Positions 43,270 to 51,405 of a DNA stretch of 64,000 nt are shown here, piece after piece. A model generated the notes under the pieces. It did not search any database, had not been told where the DNA came from, and worked only from the letters and a program-made list of their open reading frames with translations. The position numbers and the translations under genes were made by a program. Source of the stretch: Tissierella creatinophila DSM 6911 (lineage in GTDB: Bacteria; Bacillota; Clostridia; Tissierellales; Tissierellaceae). Positions within the stretch are counted from its first letter, which is position 1; the number at the start of each line of letters is the position of its first letter. The stretch covers positions 58,987-122,986 of the forward strand of contig NZ_LTDM01000053.1 of NCBI RefSeq assembly GCF_001940565.1. Direction: 5' to 3'.

Positions 43270-45015
43270 TTATTTTAATATCTTACTTAAATTTTCACCT
43301 TTTAATTCTTCAGGAATCCACTTAATCATTGCAAAATTTCCCTTAGATATTTCATTTACTTTGTTAATCCATTGTGCCTCATTACTGGCTTTCACCTTTA
43401 AAATCTCATTTGTTGTGCTAGTTGCGTAGAAACTCGAATTAATAACCCACCACTTACTATATATCCCAGCCCTATTTAAATCCTCTTGTAACCTAGTAGC
43501 TTCATAGACTGGGGTAGCTTCTGGCAGGGTAATTATAATAACCTCTGTCAAGTTCTTATCTTTTAACTTAGGTAATAATGATTTAACTGATTTTGGAATA
43601 TCACCTTGAGTACGTTCAATTTCGTTATTATAGCTTTGAGTTGATTCTAATAATAATAAAGTGTGACCTGTTGGGGCTGTATCGATAACTACTATTGCAT
43701 CTTCTGAACCTTCTACTATTTCAGCTAATGCTCTAAATACAGCAATCTCTTGAGTACATGGCGATCTTAAGTCTTCCTCTATATAGGCAATATCGTCATC
43801 ACTCATTGTTTCTCTAGCTTTACTTAATACTTCTTCTCTATACTTTTCCAGCTCTTTTTTCTCATCAATACTACTTATCTTAACACCATGACCTTCTTCT
43901 AAAACAAATTTTAAATGTGATGCAGGATCAGTTGTTGTTAGATGTACCTTCTCACCTTTTTTTGCCAACTCCTGTGCAATAGTAGCAGCTATAGTAGTTT
44001 TACCTACGCCACCCTTACCCATAGTAAAAATAACCTTTTTATTGGATTTATATAGATCCTCTATTACATCATTAAGATTTAGTATATTATCAATCTTCAA
44101 TGTTTCATCATTATATTTAATATTATTACTTTTAAATAGGGATCTTATATTTTCTAGTCCAGTTATATTATATGGTCTTAGTGGAATTTCAAAAGTTTCA
44201 ATATCTTTAAGCCCTATTGGTATATCTTTTAGTGCATCTTGTTGTTTTGTATAGATTGCGTTAGAAAGATAATCATCGTGTTCTTTAAGTATTCCATTTA
44301 CTATTAATAGTTGATTATCTACTCCTATATCATGTAATTCTAAAGAAGCTCTTTCAGCTTCTTTTAAAGCTGATATTTCAGGGCGAGATATTAGTATAAG
44401 TGTAGTTTTTTCTCCATCAGCCAAGTTATCCACAGCATTTTTATAAATCTCTTTTTTGTCTTCAAGCCCTGATAACTGTCCTAAACATGATGCACCATGA
44501 GTGCTTTCACTAATAAAGTTGGTCCATGCTGAAGGAAGTTGAAGCATTCTTAGTGTATGACCAGTAGGTGCTGTGTCAAATATAATATGATCATATTTAT
44601 CTGCTGTTTTTTTATCAGTTATAAAGCTAGAAAACTCATTAAAAGCTGCTATTTCAACTGTACATGAACCCGAAAGTTGTTCTTCCATACTTTGTATTGC
44701 TGCATTTGGTAGTTTTCCCCTATATGGTGCTAATACACTTTCTTTATATTCAGCAGCTGCCTCTTCCGGTTCAAAGTTTGCTACTACTAAATTAGGAACT
44801 TCTTTTATAGGTATTCCTTTATTATTTAACTCTGTATCAAATACATCTTGAAGGTTAGAAGCAGGATCAGTACTTACAAGCATTATTTCCCTACCACTAT
44901 CAGCGAGTGCTACTGCAACTGCACAAGCTGTTGATGTCTTACCTACTCCACCTTTCCCCGTAAAAAATAAATATTTAGTTAAATCTATATCTTTTAAATC
45001 AAAATTTCTAAAAAT
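43270..45015 (-). CDS. arsA: Arsenite-pump ATPase ArsA, probable ATT start
   Basis: A 581-aa two-domain ATPase if read from 45015. The first P-loop GKGGVGKT is at residues 20-27 and the second at 333-340; TDPASNLQDVFD and DTAPTGHTLR motifs occur in both halves. Arsenite-binding cysteines occur (for example SGSCTVE, RSPCTQE, HGASC). Nothing in frame between a TAA just upstream and the first P-loop is ATG, GTG or TTG, so the ORF caller's start at 44883 omits P-loop 1. Three in-frame ATT codons follow AGGAGG, the third at 45015 giving the expected N-terminus (FRNFDLKD). Either ATT is the start or a start mutation has occurred. Confidence 0.9.
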   Translation of the reverse strand: MFRNFDLKDIDLTKYLFFTGKGGVGKTSTACAVAVALADSGREIMLVSTDPASNLQDVFDTELNNKGIPIKEVPNLVVANFEPEEAAAEYKESVLAPYRGKLPNAAIQSMEEQLSGSCTVEIAAFNEFSSFITDKKTADKYDHIIFDTAPTGHTLRMLQLPSAWTNFISESTHGASCLGQLSGLEDKKEIYKNAVDNLADGEKTTLILISRPEISALKEAERASLELHDIGVDNQLLIVNGILKEHDDYLSNAIYTKQQDALKDIPIGLKDIETFEIPLRPYNITGLENIRSLFKSNNIKYNDETLKIDNILNLNDVIEDLYKSNKKVIFTMGKGGVGKTTIAATIAQELAKKGEKVHLTTTDPASHLKFVLEEGHGVKISSIDEKKELEKYREEVLSKARETMSDDDIAYIEEDLRSPCTQEIAVFRALAEIVEGSEDAIVVIDTAPTGHTLLLLESTQSYNNEIERTQGDIPKSVKSLLPKLKDKNLTEVIIITLPEATPVYEATRLQEDLNRAGIYSKWWVINSSFYATSTTNEILKVKASNEAQWINKVNEISKGNFAMIKWIPEELKGENLSKILK

Positions 45016-45036
45016 AATAATCTTCCTCCTTCTGTT

Positions 45037-45414
45037 TTAGCAACATCCATCTTCTCCAGAACAACGATTCTTTCTTATAGATGACCTTCTACCTGAGACT
45101 ACATATTCCTTTGGAACATCAAGAAATTTACAAAACTCTTCATTTGTTGGATATTCTTTTGTCTTTACAACTTTTCCATCAACAGTTGTGATAGGTAAAA
45201 TATCTATTCCCTCATTGTTTATCAACTGGTTTATTTCTTTATTATCTACAAATATTTTAGGATTGTCAGTTAGATTGTGCCTTTCTATTAATATATCTTT
45301 CTTTTTTAGTCTATTTATAACAACCGAAACCCTTAAGAGGTTTTCATCAACTGATGGTCCACAAACCCCTGTTGAACAACACATAGCTGGATCAAAGATT
45401 ACCATTTTATTCAT
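45037..45414 (-). CDS. arsD: Arsenite metallochaperone ArsD
   Basis: A 125-aa protein with the arsenite-binding cysteines C12, C13 and C18 (MCCSTGVC) and a further CC pair at the C-terminus. ArsD passes As(III) to ArsA. It is 21 bases upstream of the arsA start and 21 bases downstream of arsC. RBS GAGGAG. Confidence 0.93.
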   Translation of the reverse strand: MNKMVIFDPAMCCSTGVCGPSVDENLLRVSVVINRLKKKDILIERHNLTDNPKIFVDNKEINQLINNEGIDILPITTVDGKVVKTKEYPTNEEFCKFLDVPKEYVVSGRRSSIRKNRCSGEDGCC

Positions 45415-45435
45415 AATAATACACTCCTCTATTTT

Positions 45436-45837
45436 CTAAATTTCATTATCTTTTAATCTTCTGATTAGAACTTTTACTTTTTCTTCTATTAAATCTCTAG
45501 TTTCTCTAAAATCTTCTATAGTCCCTCCCGAAGGATCTGTAAGTCCCCAATCTTCTTGATGCTTGGAAGGAATAAAAGGACAAATTACTTCACAACCCAT
45601 GGTTATTAGTATATCTACCTCATCTGGTATCGCTGTTAAAAGCTTAGGGTAATGACTATCCATGGATATTCCTATCTCTTCCATAACCTCTACAGCTAGG
45701 GGTTTTACTTCTATATATTCTTCTGTTCCTGCTGAGTAGCTTTCTAATACATCACTGCCTAGATGTCTGGCTAATCCTTCTGCCATTTGTGATCTACATG
45801 AATTATGAACACATATAAATGCTACCTTAGACTTCAT
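45436..45837 (-). CDS. arsC: Arsenate reductase ArsC, LMW-phosphatase type
   Basis: A 133-aa enzyme that reduces arsenate to arsenite. The P-loop CVHNSCR (C9, R15) is the CX5R phosphatase-type active site, with C82 and C86 in MGCEVICPF as candidate shuttle cysteines, the arrangement of thioredoxin-coupled ArsC, although the spacing from the pI258 enzyme differs. AAAGGGG precedes ATG 45837. Confidence 0.92.
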   Translation of the reverse strand: MKSKVAFICVHNSCRSQMAEGLARHLGSDVLESYSAGTEEYIEVKPLAVEVMEEIGISMDSHYPKLLTAIPDEVDILITMGCEVICPFIPSKHQEDWGLTDPSGGTIEDFRETRDLIEEKVKVLIRRLKDNEI

Positions 45838-45867
45838 TTCATCATCCCCTTTTCTTATGACTACATT

Positions 45868-45887
45868 CGATTATAATCATATAGTCG
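45868..45887. promoter_or_regulatory. ArsR-type operator upstream of arsC
   Basis: CGATTATAATCATATAGTCG, containing the GATTATAATC palindrome, lies 31 bases before arsC. It matches the site at 47424-47443 (TTGATTATACTCATATAGTA) over most positions, so both are probably bound by the arsR product. Confidence 0.7.
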
Positions 45888-45908
45888 TGTAAAAATATTT
45901 CGTTAATT

Positions 45909-46973
45909 TTAATTATCCTTTACAGGATTTGGAAACCAATCTCTTGTATTATTAGCTATTTTAACTAATTGAAGCATAACTGGAACTTCAACTAAGACAC
46001 CAACAACAGTTGCAAGTGCAGCCCCAGAACCTAATCCAAATACTGAAATTGCTACTGCTACTGCTAGTTCAAAGAAATTCGATGCTCCTATCATTCCTGC
46101 TGGTGCAGCCACATTATGTGGTAACTTCCACGCTTTTGCCCATAAATAAGCAATAAAGAATATTAAGAAAGTCTGAATGATTAGTGGTATTGCAATTAAT
46201 ACAATATTTAGTGGATTATCAACAATAATTCGTCCTTGAAATGAGAATATAATTATTAAAGTTAACAGCAATCCAATTATTGTTACATTACTAAATTTGG
46301 GAATAAAGGTTTTTTCAAAGTATTCTAACCCTTTACTTTTTGTTATTACAGTCCTTGAAATAACACCTGCTGCTAAAGGTATAACTACAAATAAAACAAC
46401 TGATAGAAATAAAGTACTCCAAGGAATTGATATATTGCTTATCCCTAATAAAAATGCAACTATAGGAACAAATCCAACCAAGATAATAAGATCATTTGTT
46501 GCCACTTGAACAAGTGTATATGCAGGGTCTCCTTTAGTTAAATGACTCCAAACAAATACCATAGCAGTACATGGTGCTGCTCCTAAAAGAACGGCTCCTG
46601 CAAGATATTCTTTTGCAAGTTCCGGTGGTATAAAGTTTTTAAATACTACATTAAAGAAAAACAAGGCTAATCCATACATAGTAAAAGGTTTAATTAGCCA
46701 GTTTGAAACCCATGTAATTACAAGTCCTTTAGGATTTTCTCCGACCTTTTTAATACTGTGAAAATCTACTTTTAACATCATTGGATAAATCATTAACCAT
46801 ATAAGAATTGCTACAGGCACTGAAACCTTTGCATATTCAAAATTTCCTAAAAACTTAGGGATACTTGGTAAGTATACTCCGATAAGTACTCCTATTGCCA
46901 TACATATTGCTACCCATACTGTAAGGTATCTTTCAAAAAATCCAATACCTACTGGTATTTCCTTTTTTCCCAT
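45909..46973 (-). CDS. acr3: Arsenite efflux permease ACR3
   Basis: A 354-aa membrane protein of about ten helices, with the ACR3 motif GAAPCTAMVFVWSHLTKG (conserved Cys in helix 4). It expels arsenite; with ArsA it may act as an ATP-driven pump. ATG 46973 is used because GGCGGA lies nearby; a TTG at 46991 is also in frame. It follows arsR by 55 bases, so arsR and acr3 form one operon. Confidence 0.95.
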   Translation of the reverse strand: MGKKEIPVGIGFFERYLTVWVAICMAIGVLIGVYLPSIPKFLGNFEYAKVSVPVAILIWLMIYPMMLKVDFHSIKKVGENPKGLVITWVSNWLIKPFTMYGLALFFFNVVFKNFIPPELAKEYLAGAVLLGAAPCTAMVFVWSHLTKGDPAYTLVQVATNDLIILVGFVPIVAFLLGISNISIPWSTLFLSVVLFVVIPLAAGVISRTVITKSKGLEYFEKTFIPKFSNVTIIGLLLTLIIIFSFQGRIIVDNPLNIVLIAIPLIIQTFLIFFIAYLWAKAWKLPHNVAAPAGMIGASNFFELAVAVAISVFGLGSGAALATVVGVLVEVPVMLQLVKIANNTRDWFPNPVKDN

Positions 46974-47028
46974 AATTATTCCGCCCTTCAATTATTATTT
47001 AACTACAATCACCTTAAATACTGCTTTT

Positions 47029-47394
47029 TCATTTAAAGTTAACCTTATTTAATTCCTCTATATTATCACAACTCATGCCACTTTCTTTATATACTGATAA
47101 TTTTTTCAGATCTCTTGTAAATTTACTATTTCGATCCATTTTAGCTATTAAATATTCATATAGCAACTTATTATCTTCAATAAATTTTGGATCTATCTCA
47201 TAATATATCCATTGAGACTTCTTTTTAAAAATTACAATCTCTTCATTCCTCAGTCTAGTTAAATGTCTTGATACATTAGATTGAGTTGTATCTAAAATAG
47301 CTTCAATCTCACAAACACACAATTCTTCTTTCCGCAGTAAATTTATTATTCTGAGTCTGTTTTCATCCCCTAGTGATTTGAATAAGTTGTCCAT
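47029..47394 (-). CDS. arsR: Arsenic-responsive repressor ArsR
   Basis: A 121-aa ArsR/SmtB-type winged-helix repressor with the arsenite-sensing ELCVCE motif (C26 and C28) and the HTH ILDTTQSNVSRHLTRL. ATG 47394 has GGAGGG upstream. It controls itself, acr3 and probably arsC-arsD-arsA through matching operators. Confidence 0.94.
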   Translation of the reverse strand: MDNLFKSLGDENRLRIINLLRKEELCVCEIEAILDTTQSNVSRHLTRLRNEEIVIFKKKSQWIYYEIDPKFIEDNKLLYEYLIAKMDRNSKFTRDLKKLSVYKESGMSCDNIEELNKVNFK

Positions 47395-47423
47395 TATTTC
47401 CACCCTCCAACACATTACTATAT

Positions 47424-47466
47424 TTGATTATACTCATATAGTATTCTTAAATATAATTTTTGTCAA
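47424..47466 (-). promoter_or_regulatory. arsR promoter with overlapping operator
   Basis: TTGACA (47461-47466) and TACTAT (47438-47443) with a 17-base spacer. The ArsR-type site 47424-47443 overlaps the -10. The rest of the 47467-47719 gap holds the duplicated ATTCTTAAAGTGAGTCC motif and a terminator. Confidence 0.85.
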
Positions 47467-47671
47467 TGCTTTTTTATCTTAGTGGAGGTGAATAATAAGA
47501 TGGATATTACGTGGATATGTTGAACTATTTGATACTTTATCTGATAGGTTACGTTAATACCAAATATCGTATTTTTATTCTTGTATTATTCTTTCTCTGA
47601 TGTTAAATATATTCTTAAAGTGAGTCCTTCTGGTAGGTTCACTATGGACTCCACCTCAGTCCATTGAAAAC

Positions 47672-47700
47672 ACAAACTAATCCCTTGGTGGACAGTTTGT
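47672..47700 (-). terminator. Terminator of the intact HTH gene
   Basis: ACAAACT (47672-47678) pairs with AGTTTGT (47694-47700), in the same place relative to the HTH gene as the hairpin at 19639-19677 in the left copy. Confidence 0.6.
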
Positions 47701-47719
47701 ATTTTTTTACCCATGAACA

Positions 47720-47986
47720 TTACCTTTTTAAAAAATATCTGTTAGATGAATTGCTCCCATTCTCCCTATAACGTGGTTCTTTGGTAAGTAAACCACATCG
47801 TATAAGATCAGCTATTCCTCGCTTAACCGTACTCCTTGACATAGATGTATCCTTTGCAATGGTATTTATAGCTGGCCAGCATTCACCCTTTGCATCAGTT
47901 TTATCTTTTAAATACATATACACCGTCTTCGCACGAGTCGGAAGCTCATCGGCAGAATAGGAGTAAATCGTTCTAAAGTAACTCAA
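47720..47986 (-). CDS. Helix-turn-helix ICE protein, right copy
   Basis: An 88-aa protein, near copy (77 of 88 identical) of the gene at 19690. It has the same winged-helix pattern (ECWPAINTIAKDTSMSRSTV). It follows virD4 by 13 bases and is likely co-transcribed with it. Function is not known; proteins like this cap the transfer operon in clostridial elements. Confidence 0.8.
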   Translation of the reverse strand: MSYFRTIYSYSADELPTRAKTVYMYLKDKTDAKGECWPAINTIAKDTSMSRSTVKRGIADLIRCGLLTKEPRYRENGSNSSNRYFLKR

Positions 47987-47999
47987 ATTTTTCCACCTC

Positions 48000-49826
48000 C
48001 TATGTTCTTAATTTCGGCCTTTTATTATTTTTATTTGATTCCACTTTTGATGAAATTACTGAGTCGTGTGATATTCCTCCCTTTTTTCTTTCTTCAGATT
48101 CTAGTTCCTCCACATCTTCCATTTCAAGTATATTGTCTTGATTGATAATATTCTCTTCCAGGGTTCTCTTATCCGCATATGCTACTTTGCGATGAGATTT
48201 TTCCTCTATGAAATATGGTTCTCCAAATGAAATACCCCAATCTAAAAATAAATGAAGTACTGTTTTAATTGGATGTGTTCCTGTCTTCATAATTACAAAG
48301 CTACCTTTAGGTAATGATTTTAATTCATCAGCTGTCATAAGAGGCCGTTCTATCATCTGTAAACTTTGCGATGGATCATTTTTACCTCTACTGATAGAAC
48401 CACTCATCACAGTTCTATTTCCCAGGGCTTTGGATAGTACCTGTGCTGTTTCTGAGTTTGGAGCAAATCCTCCAAATATAGTATCTTGACAGTTATCTAC
48501 AATAATCTCAGATCCTTCTTTACCATAGTTTTTCTGTAGCTGTCCAAAACTTTGAATAATTGGAACTAATGTCAACCTACGAGACCTGCTTGCAGAGAAT
48601 ATAAGCTCTAAGGATTCAATAGGTGGAAGTGTTCCAAGCTCATCACAATAAAATATAACTCTGTTGTTTAGTTTCCCACCTTGCTCATCAGCCACAGATA
48701 ATATTTCACGATATAGTTGTTGTATCATAAGTGAAACCATGAAATATTTTGTTAAATCTTCTTCTGGGAGTACAATAAATAAAGCTGATTTTTCATTGCA
48801 AAACCTTTCTGCATCAATTGCCGTATCAAAACACAAAATCTGTTCCATTTCACTGTCGAGAAAAGCATTCAGTCTTGACAGCACTGTAGATAAAACTGAT
48901 GCCATTGCTTGCTCTGCAGAGTTTAATGCAGCACCTGCAAACCATCTTGCTTTATGCTCATTTGGCAGTTTATCCATCAGTAACTGAAACTGGCTTTTCC
49001 CTTTTACTTTACTTGGTGCAAGTAAGTCCTGCACCATTTTAAATACACTGATAATGTGACGGCAATCTATTACTTTTCCATCTACTTCAGTAGGAGGAAG
49101 GTATTCTGCAATTAATAAAATTACTGCAGTAAGCAGTCCTTCTGCTGCATCATAGAAAAATGCATTTTGTCCATAATTAGAACTATCACCAGATGAATTA
49201 ATAATAGTTTTTGAAATAATCTTTGCATACTTTTCAGCTTTTGCTTTTACAGATAGTTTGTTATTATCTTTTAAATATTCATCCATATACTTATTTACTA
49301 AATGAAGCATATTGTTTCCATCACTTCGTGTAGGATTTCTTAAATCAATTACTGCTACATTGTAGCCATAATAATCCTTTGCAATTTTTCCATAGTTTCT
49401 AAATAGATCTCCCTTTGTGTCAGTAGTTAGAAAACTCATACCCGTTGCACAAGCATATTCAAGATTTGGATATAAGAAAAAGGCAGTTTTACCAACCCCT
49501 GATGCACCAATCATAAGACAATGAACATCATCAGTATCTACAAGTGCTACTACATTATTTTTAGCACCTTTACTACCAAGGATAATTCCCTGCTCTGTTG
49601 GTAGATTTTTTCCGTTTCTCCAATCTGCAACATTAAATGGTATATGCTTATATGTTTGTATGACTTCCTTCTTTGTAGCAAACCTAGCTGTACCATGCTG
49701 ACCATCTCCAACAGTTTTTGATTTAATTCCATTTAAAGTGTAGTAATGGGCGAGTAATGAAAGACCCCCTATCACTGAAAACATTAAAGCTGATATGCCA
49801 ATAAGCATATATACTTGTGATACCAT
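48000..49826 (-). CDS. VirD4-like conjugal coupling ATPase
   Basis: A 608-aa protein with one N-terminal membrane helix and a second short hydrophobic stretch (about 5-27), Walker A GASGVGKT (107-114) and a Walker B-like VIFYCDELG. It matches VirD4/TraG coupling proteins of clostridial ICEs (CD1115-like). It feeds the relaxase-DNA complex to the secretion channel. AAAGGAGG lies 8 bases before ATG 49826. The C-terminal half is duplicated, broken, at 19969-20918. Confidence 0.93.
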   Translation of the reverse strand: MVSQVYMLIGISALMFSVIGGLSLLAHYYTLNGIKSKTVGDGQHGTARFATKKEVIQTYKHIPFNVADWRNGKNLPTEQGIILGSKGAKNNVVALVDTDDVHCLMIGASGVGKTAFFLYPNLEYACATGMSFLTTDTKGDLFRNYGKIAKDYYGYNVAVIDLRNPTRSDGNNMLHLVNKYMDEYLKDNNKLSVKAKAEKYAKIISKTIINSSGDSSNYGQNAFFYDAAEGLLTAVILLIAEYLPPTEVDGKVIDCRHIISVFKMVQDLLAPSKVKGKSQFQLLMDKLPNEHKARWFAGAALNSAEQAMASVLSTVLSRLNAFLDSEMEQILCFDTAIDAERFCNEKSALFIVLPEEDLTKYFMVSLMIQQLYREILSVADEQGGKLNNRVIFYCDELGTLPPIESLELIFSASRSRRLTLVPIIQSFGQLQKNYGKEGSEIIVDNCQDTIFGGFAPNSETAQVLSKALGNRTVMSGSISRGKNDPSQSLQMIERPLMTADELKSLPKGSFVIMKTGTHPIKTVLHLFLDWGISFGEPYFIEEKSHRKVAYADKRTLEENIINQDNILEMEDVEELESEERKKGGISHDSVISSKVESNKNNKRPKLRT

Positions 49827-49880
49827 ATGTTAAACCTCCTTTTCCAGTTGTATCATAGCGATGCACCACCGTTATTTTTA

Positions 49881-51290
49881 TTACATAGTCATCTCTTTTA
49901 TTTGCCTATGCACTTTTTTCTGTTCATTTAATTCAATTAGAATAACTGCTTTCAAACAGTTCTGTGCAATAGCTTCATAACTTTCTGCAATGCTTGTTTT
50001 TTCTGTCTTAGAAAGTATCCCTTGATACTTACCAATATTCATAAGTTCTTGCCCAATAATATCTAACCGACTATTAATTCTATTACGATTCTCATATGCC
50101 TTGAATGTGTAATATAATCTTTCTTTAACAGTATCTATATCTTCACTGACATCCATTTGTCTATATTCCTTTGCAGCTACATGCAAAGAAAAAGCAGATA
50201 GTTGTTTTAACGATTCAACCATCTGCTCTGTATTATTTGTTTTACACTTACAAAATAAGTTATTTAGTTTCAATAGGGAATAGTCTGTATTTTTAAGTTC
50301 CGAGGTAAGGGAATATATCTCTAAACAACTTTCATCTCGTAAGAGATACTGAGGATGTTCTTCTGATGGAATTGCTGGGAGATTATAACTTGCCTTTATG
50401 TCTTCATTCCAGTCTTTATATTTTGGAACTAGTTTATCACACTTAATTTTCTTATCCATTAATATATCATTAAATTTTTCACTAGTTTCAATTCCCGTTA
50501 CATCATGATCTAAGCATAATATTACATGGGTAAGATTTGGATTTGTTTCAAGTATCTTCATCATCGCCTGTTCAGATACCCCACATAATGACACATAACT
50601 ATGTTGCTCCCAATCTTTTTTATACATGGTAATAAAGGACAGCATATCAATGGGTGCCTCAAATACATAAAGTCTGTTACTTTTACCAATATAATTAAAA
50701 CTATAGCCAGGATCACAACTATCTACATTTCCTTTGAAGCTCCTACCTTTAGTATAAACGCCATGTTTATGTGCATGACGTGGAATTCCATTTTCATCGA
50801 ACCCTACAAATACTGCATTATGATATTCCTTTGTTTTGTCCTGAGATTGCTCACAACTTTCATAAAGTATCTTTTCCTTTGCAAATGAACTAATTACATC
50901 TCTATCTATATGCCTTTGTTTAATAAGATAAGCAAATACTCTTCTCATATCAGAATGACTTTGAGGCAATGTAAAAGGCTTTCTTTCCCCCTGTTCTTTT
51001 ATATCTGCCACCTTATATATTTCACCTTGTTCACCACCAAGTAATCTAGTTACAGCATCTGGAAAACTCAGTCCATAAAAACTTTGTAAAAAATCAATAG
51101 CAAGTCCACCTTGGTCCGTTTCATGATCATACCATCTATTTCCTCTAACAGTAATACTACGATCACTAGCAAGTCTTTTTTCCCTACCTGATCGCAACAA
51201 TTTTTCTCCATGCCTTTGTAAGAAATCCACAAGATCAATCTCATTTGCTCTTTGCTTTTGTTCCTCTGTAAAATGAATATAAGTACTCAT
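49881..51290 (-). CDS. DUF3991/toprim primase-like protein
   Basis: A 469-aa protein with an N-terminal CHC2-zinc-finger-like region (VDFLQRHGEKLLRSGREKR then WYDHETDQGG), a DUF3991 middle and a toprim domain (LYVFEAPIDMLS, ILCLDHDVTG). It resembles mobile-element primases that prime transferred strands. The cysteines of a classic CHC2 finger are not evident. ATG 51290 (second Met) gives better spacing to AAAGGAGG. Confidence 0.82.
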   Translation of the reverse strand: MSTYIHFTEEQKQRANEIDLVDFLQRHGEKLLRSGREKRLASDRSITVRGNRWYDHETDQGGLAIDFLQSFYGLSFPDAVTRLLGGEQGEIYKVADIKEQGERKPFTLPQSHSDMRRVFAYLIKQRHIDRDVISSFAKEKILYESCEQSQDKTKEYHNAVFVGFDENGIPRHAHKHGVYTKGRSFKGNVDSCDPGYSFNYIGKSNRLYVFEAPIDMLSFITMYKKDWEQHSYVSLCGVSEQAMMKILETNPNLTHVILCLDHDVTGIETSEKFNDILMDKKIKCDKLVPKYKDWNEDIKASYNLPAIPSEEHPQYLLRDESCLEIYSLTSELKNTDYSLLKLNNLFCKCKTNNTEQMVESLKQLSAFSLHVAAKEYRQMDVSEDIDTVKERLYYTFKAYENRNRINSRLDIIGQELMNIGKYQGILSKTEKTSIAESYEAIAQNCLKAVILIELNEQKKVHRQIKEMTM

Positions 51291-51405
51291 CATTTCCTCC
51301 TTTTAAAATTAAATTTGAATTTAAAAATGACCCTCAAAAAATAAAAGGTCATTTTTACATATTATTTATTTTTAAATTATCTTATTTCAATAAAAATCAC
51401 ATTCA

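Noticed and set aside
44883..45015. Truncated arsA beginning at ATG 44883
   Set aside because: It would remove the first P-loop, while the upstream frame is open, encodes it and has AGGAGG.
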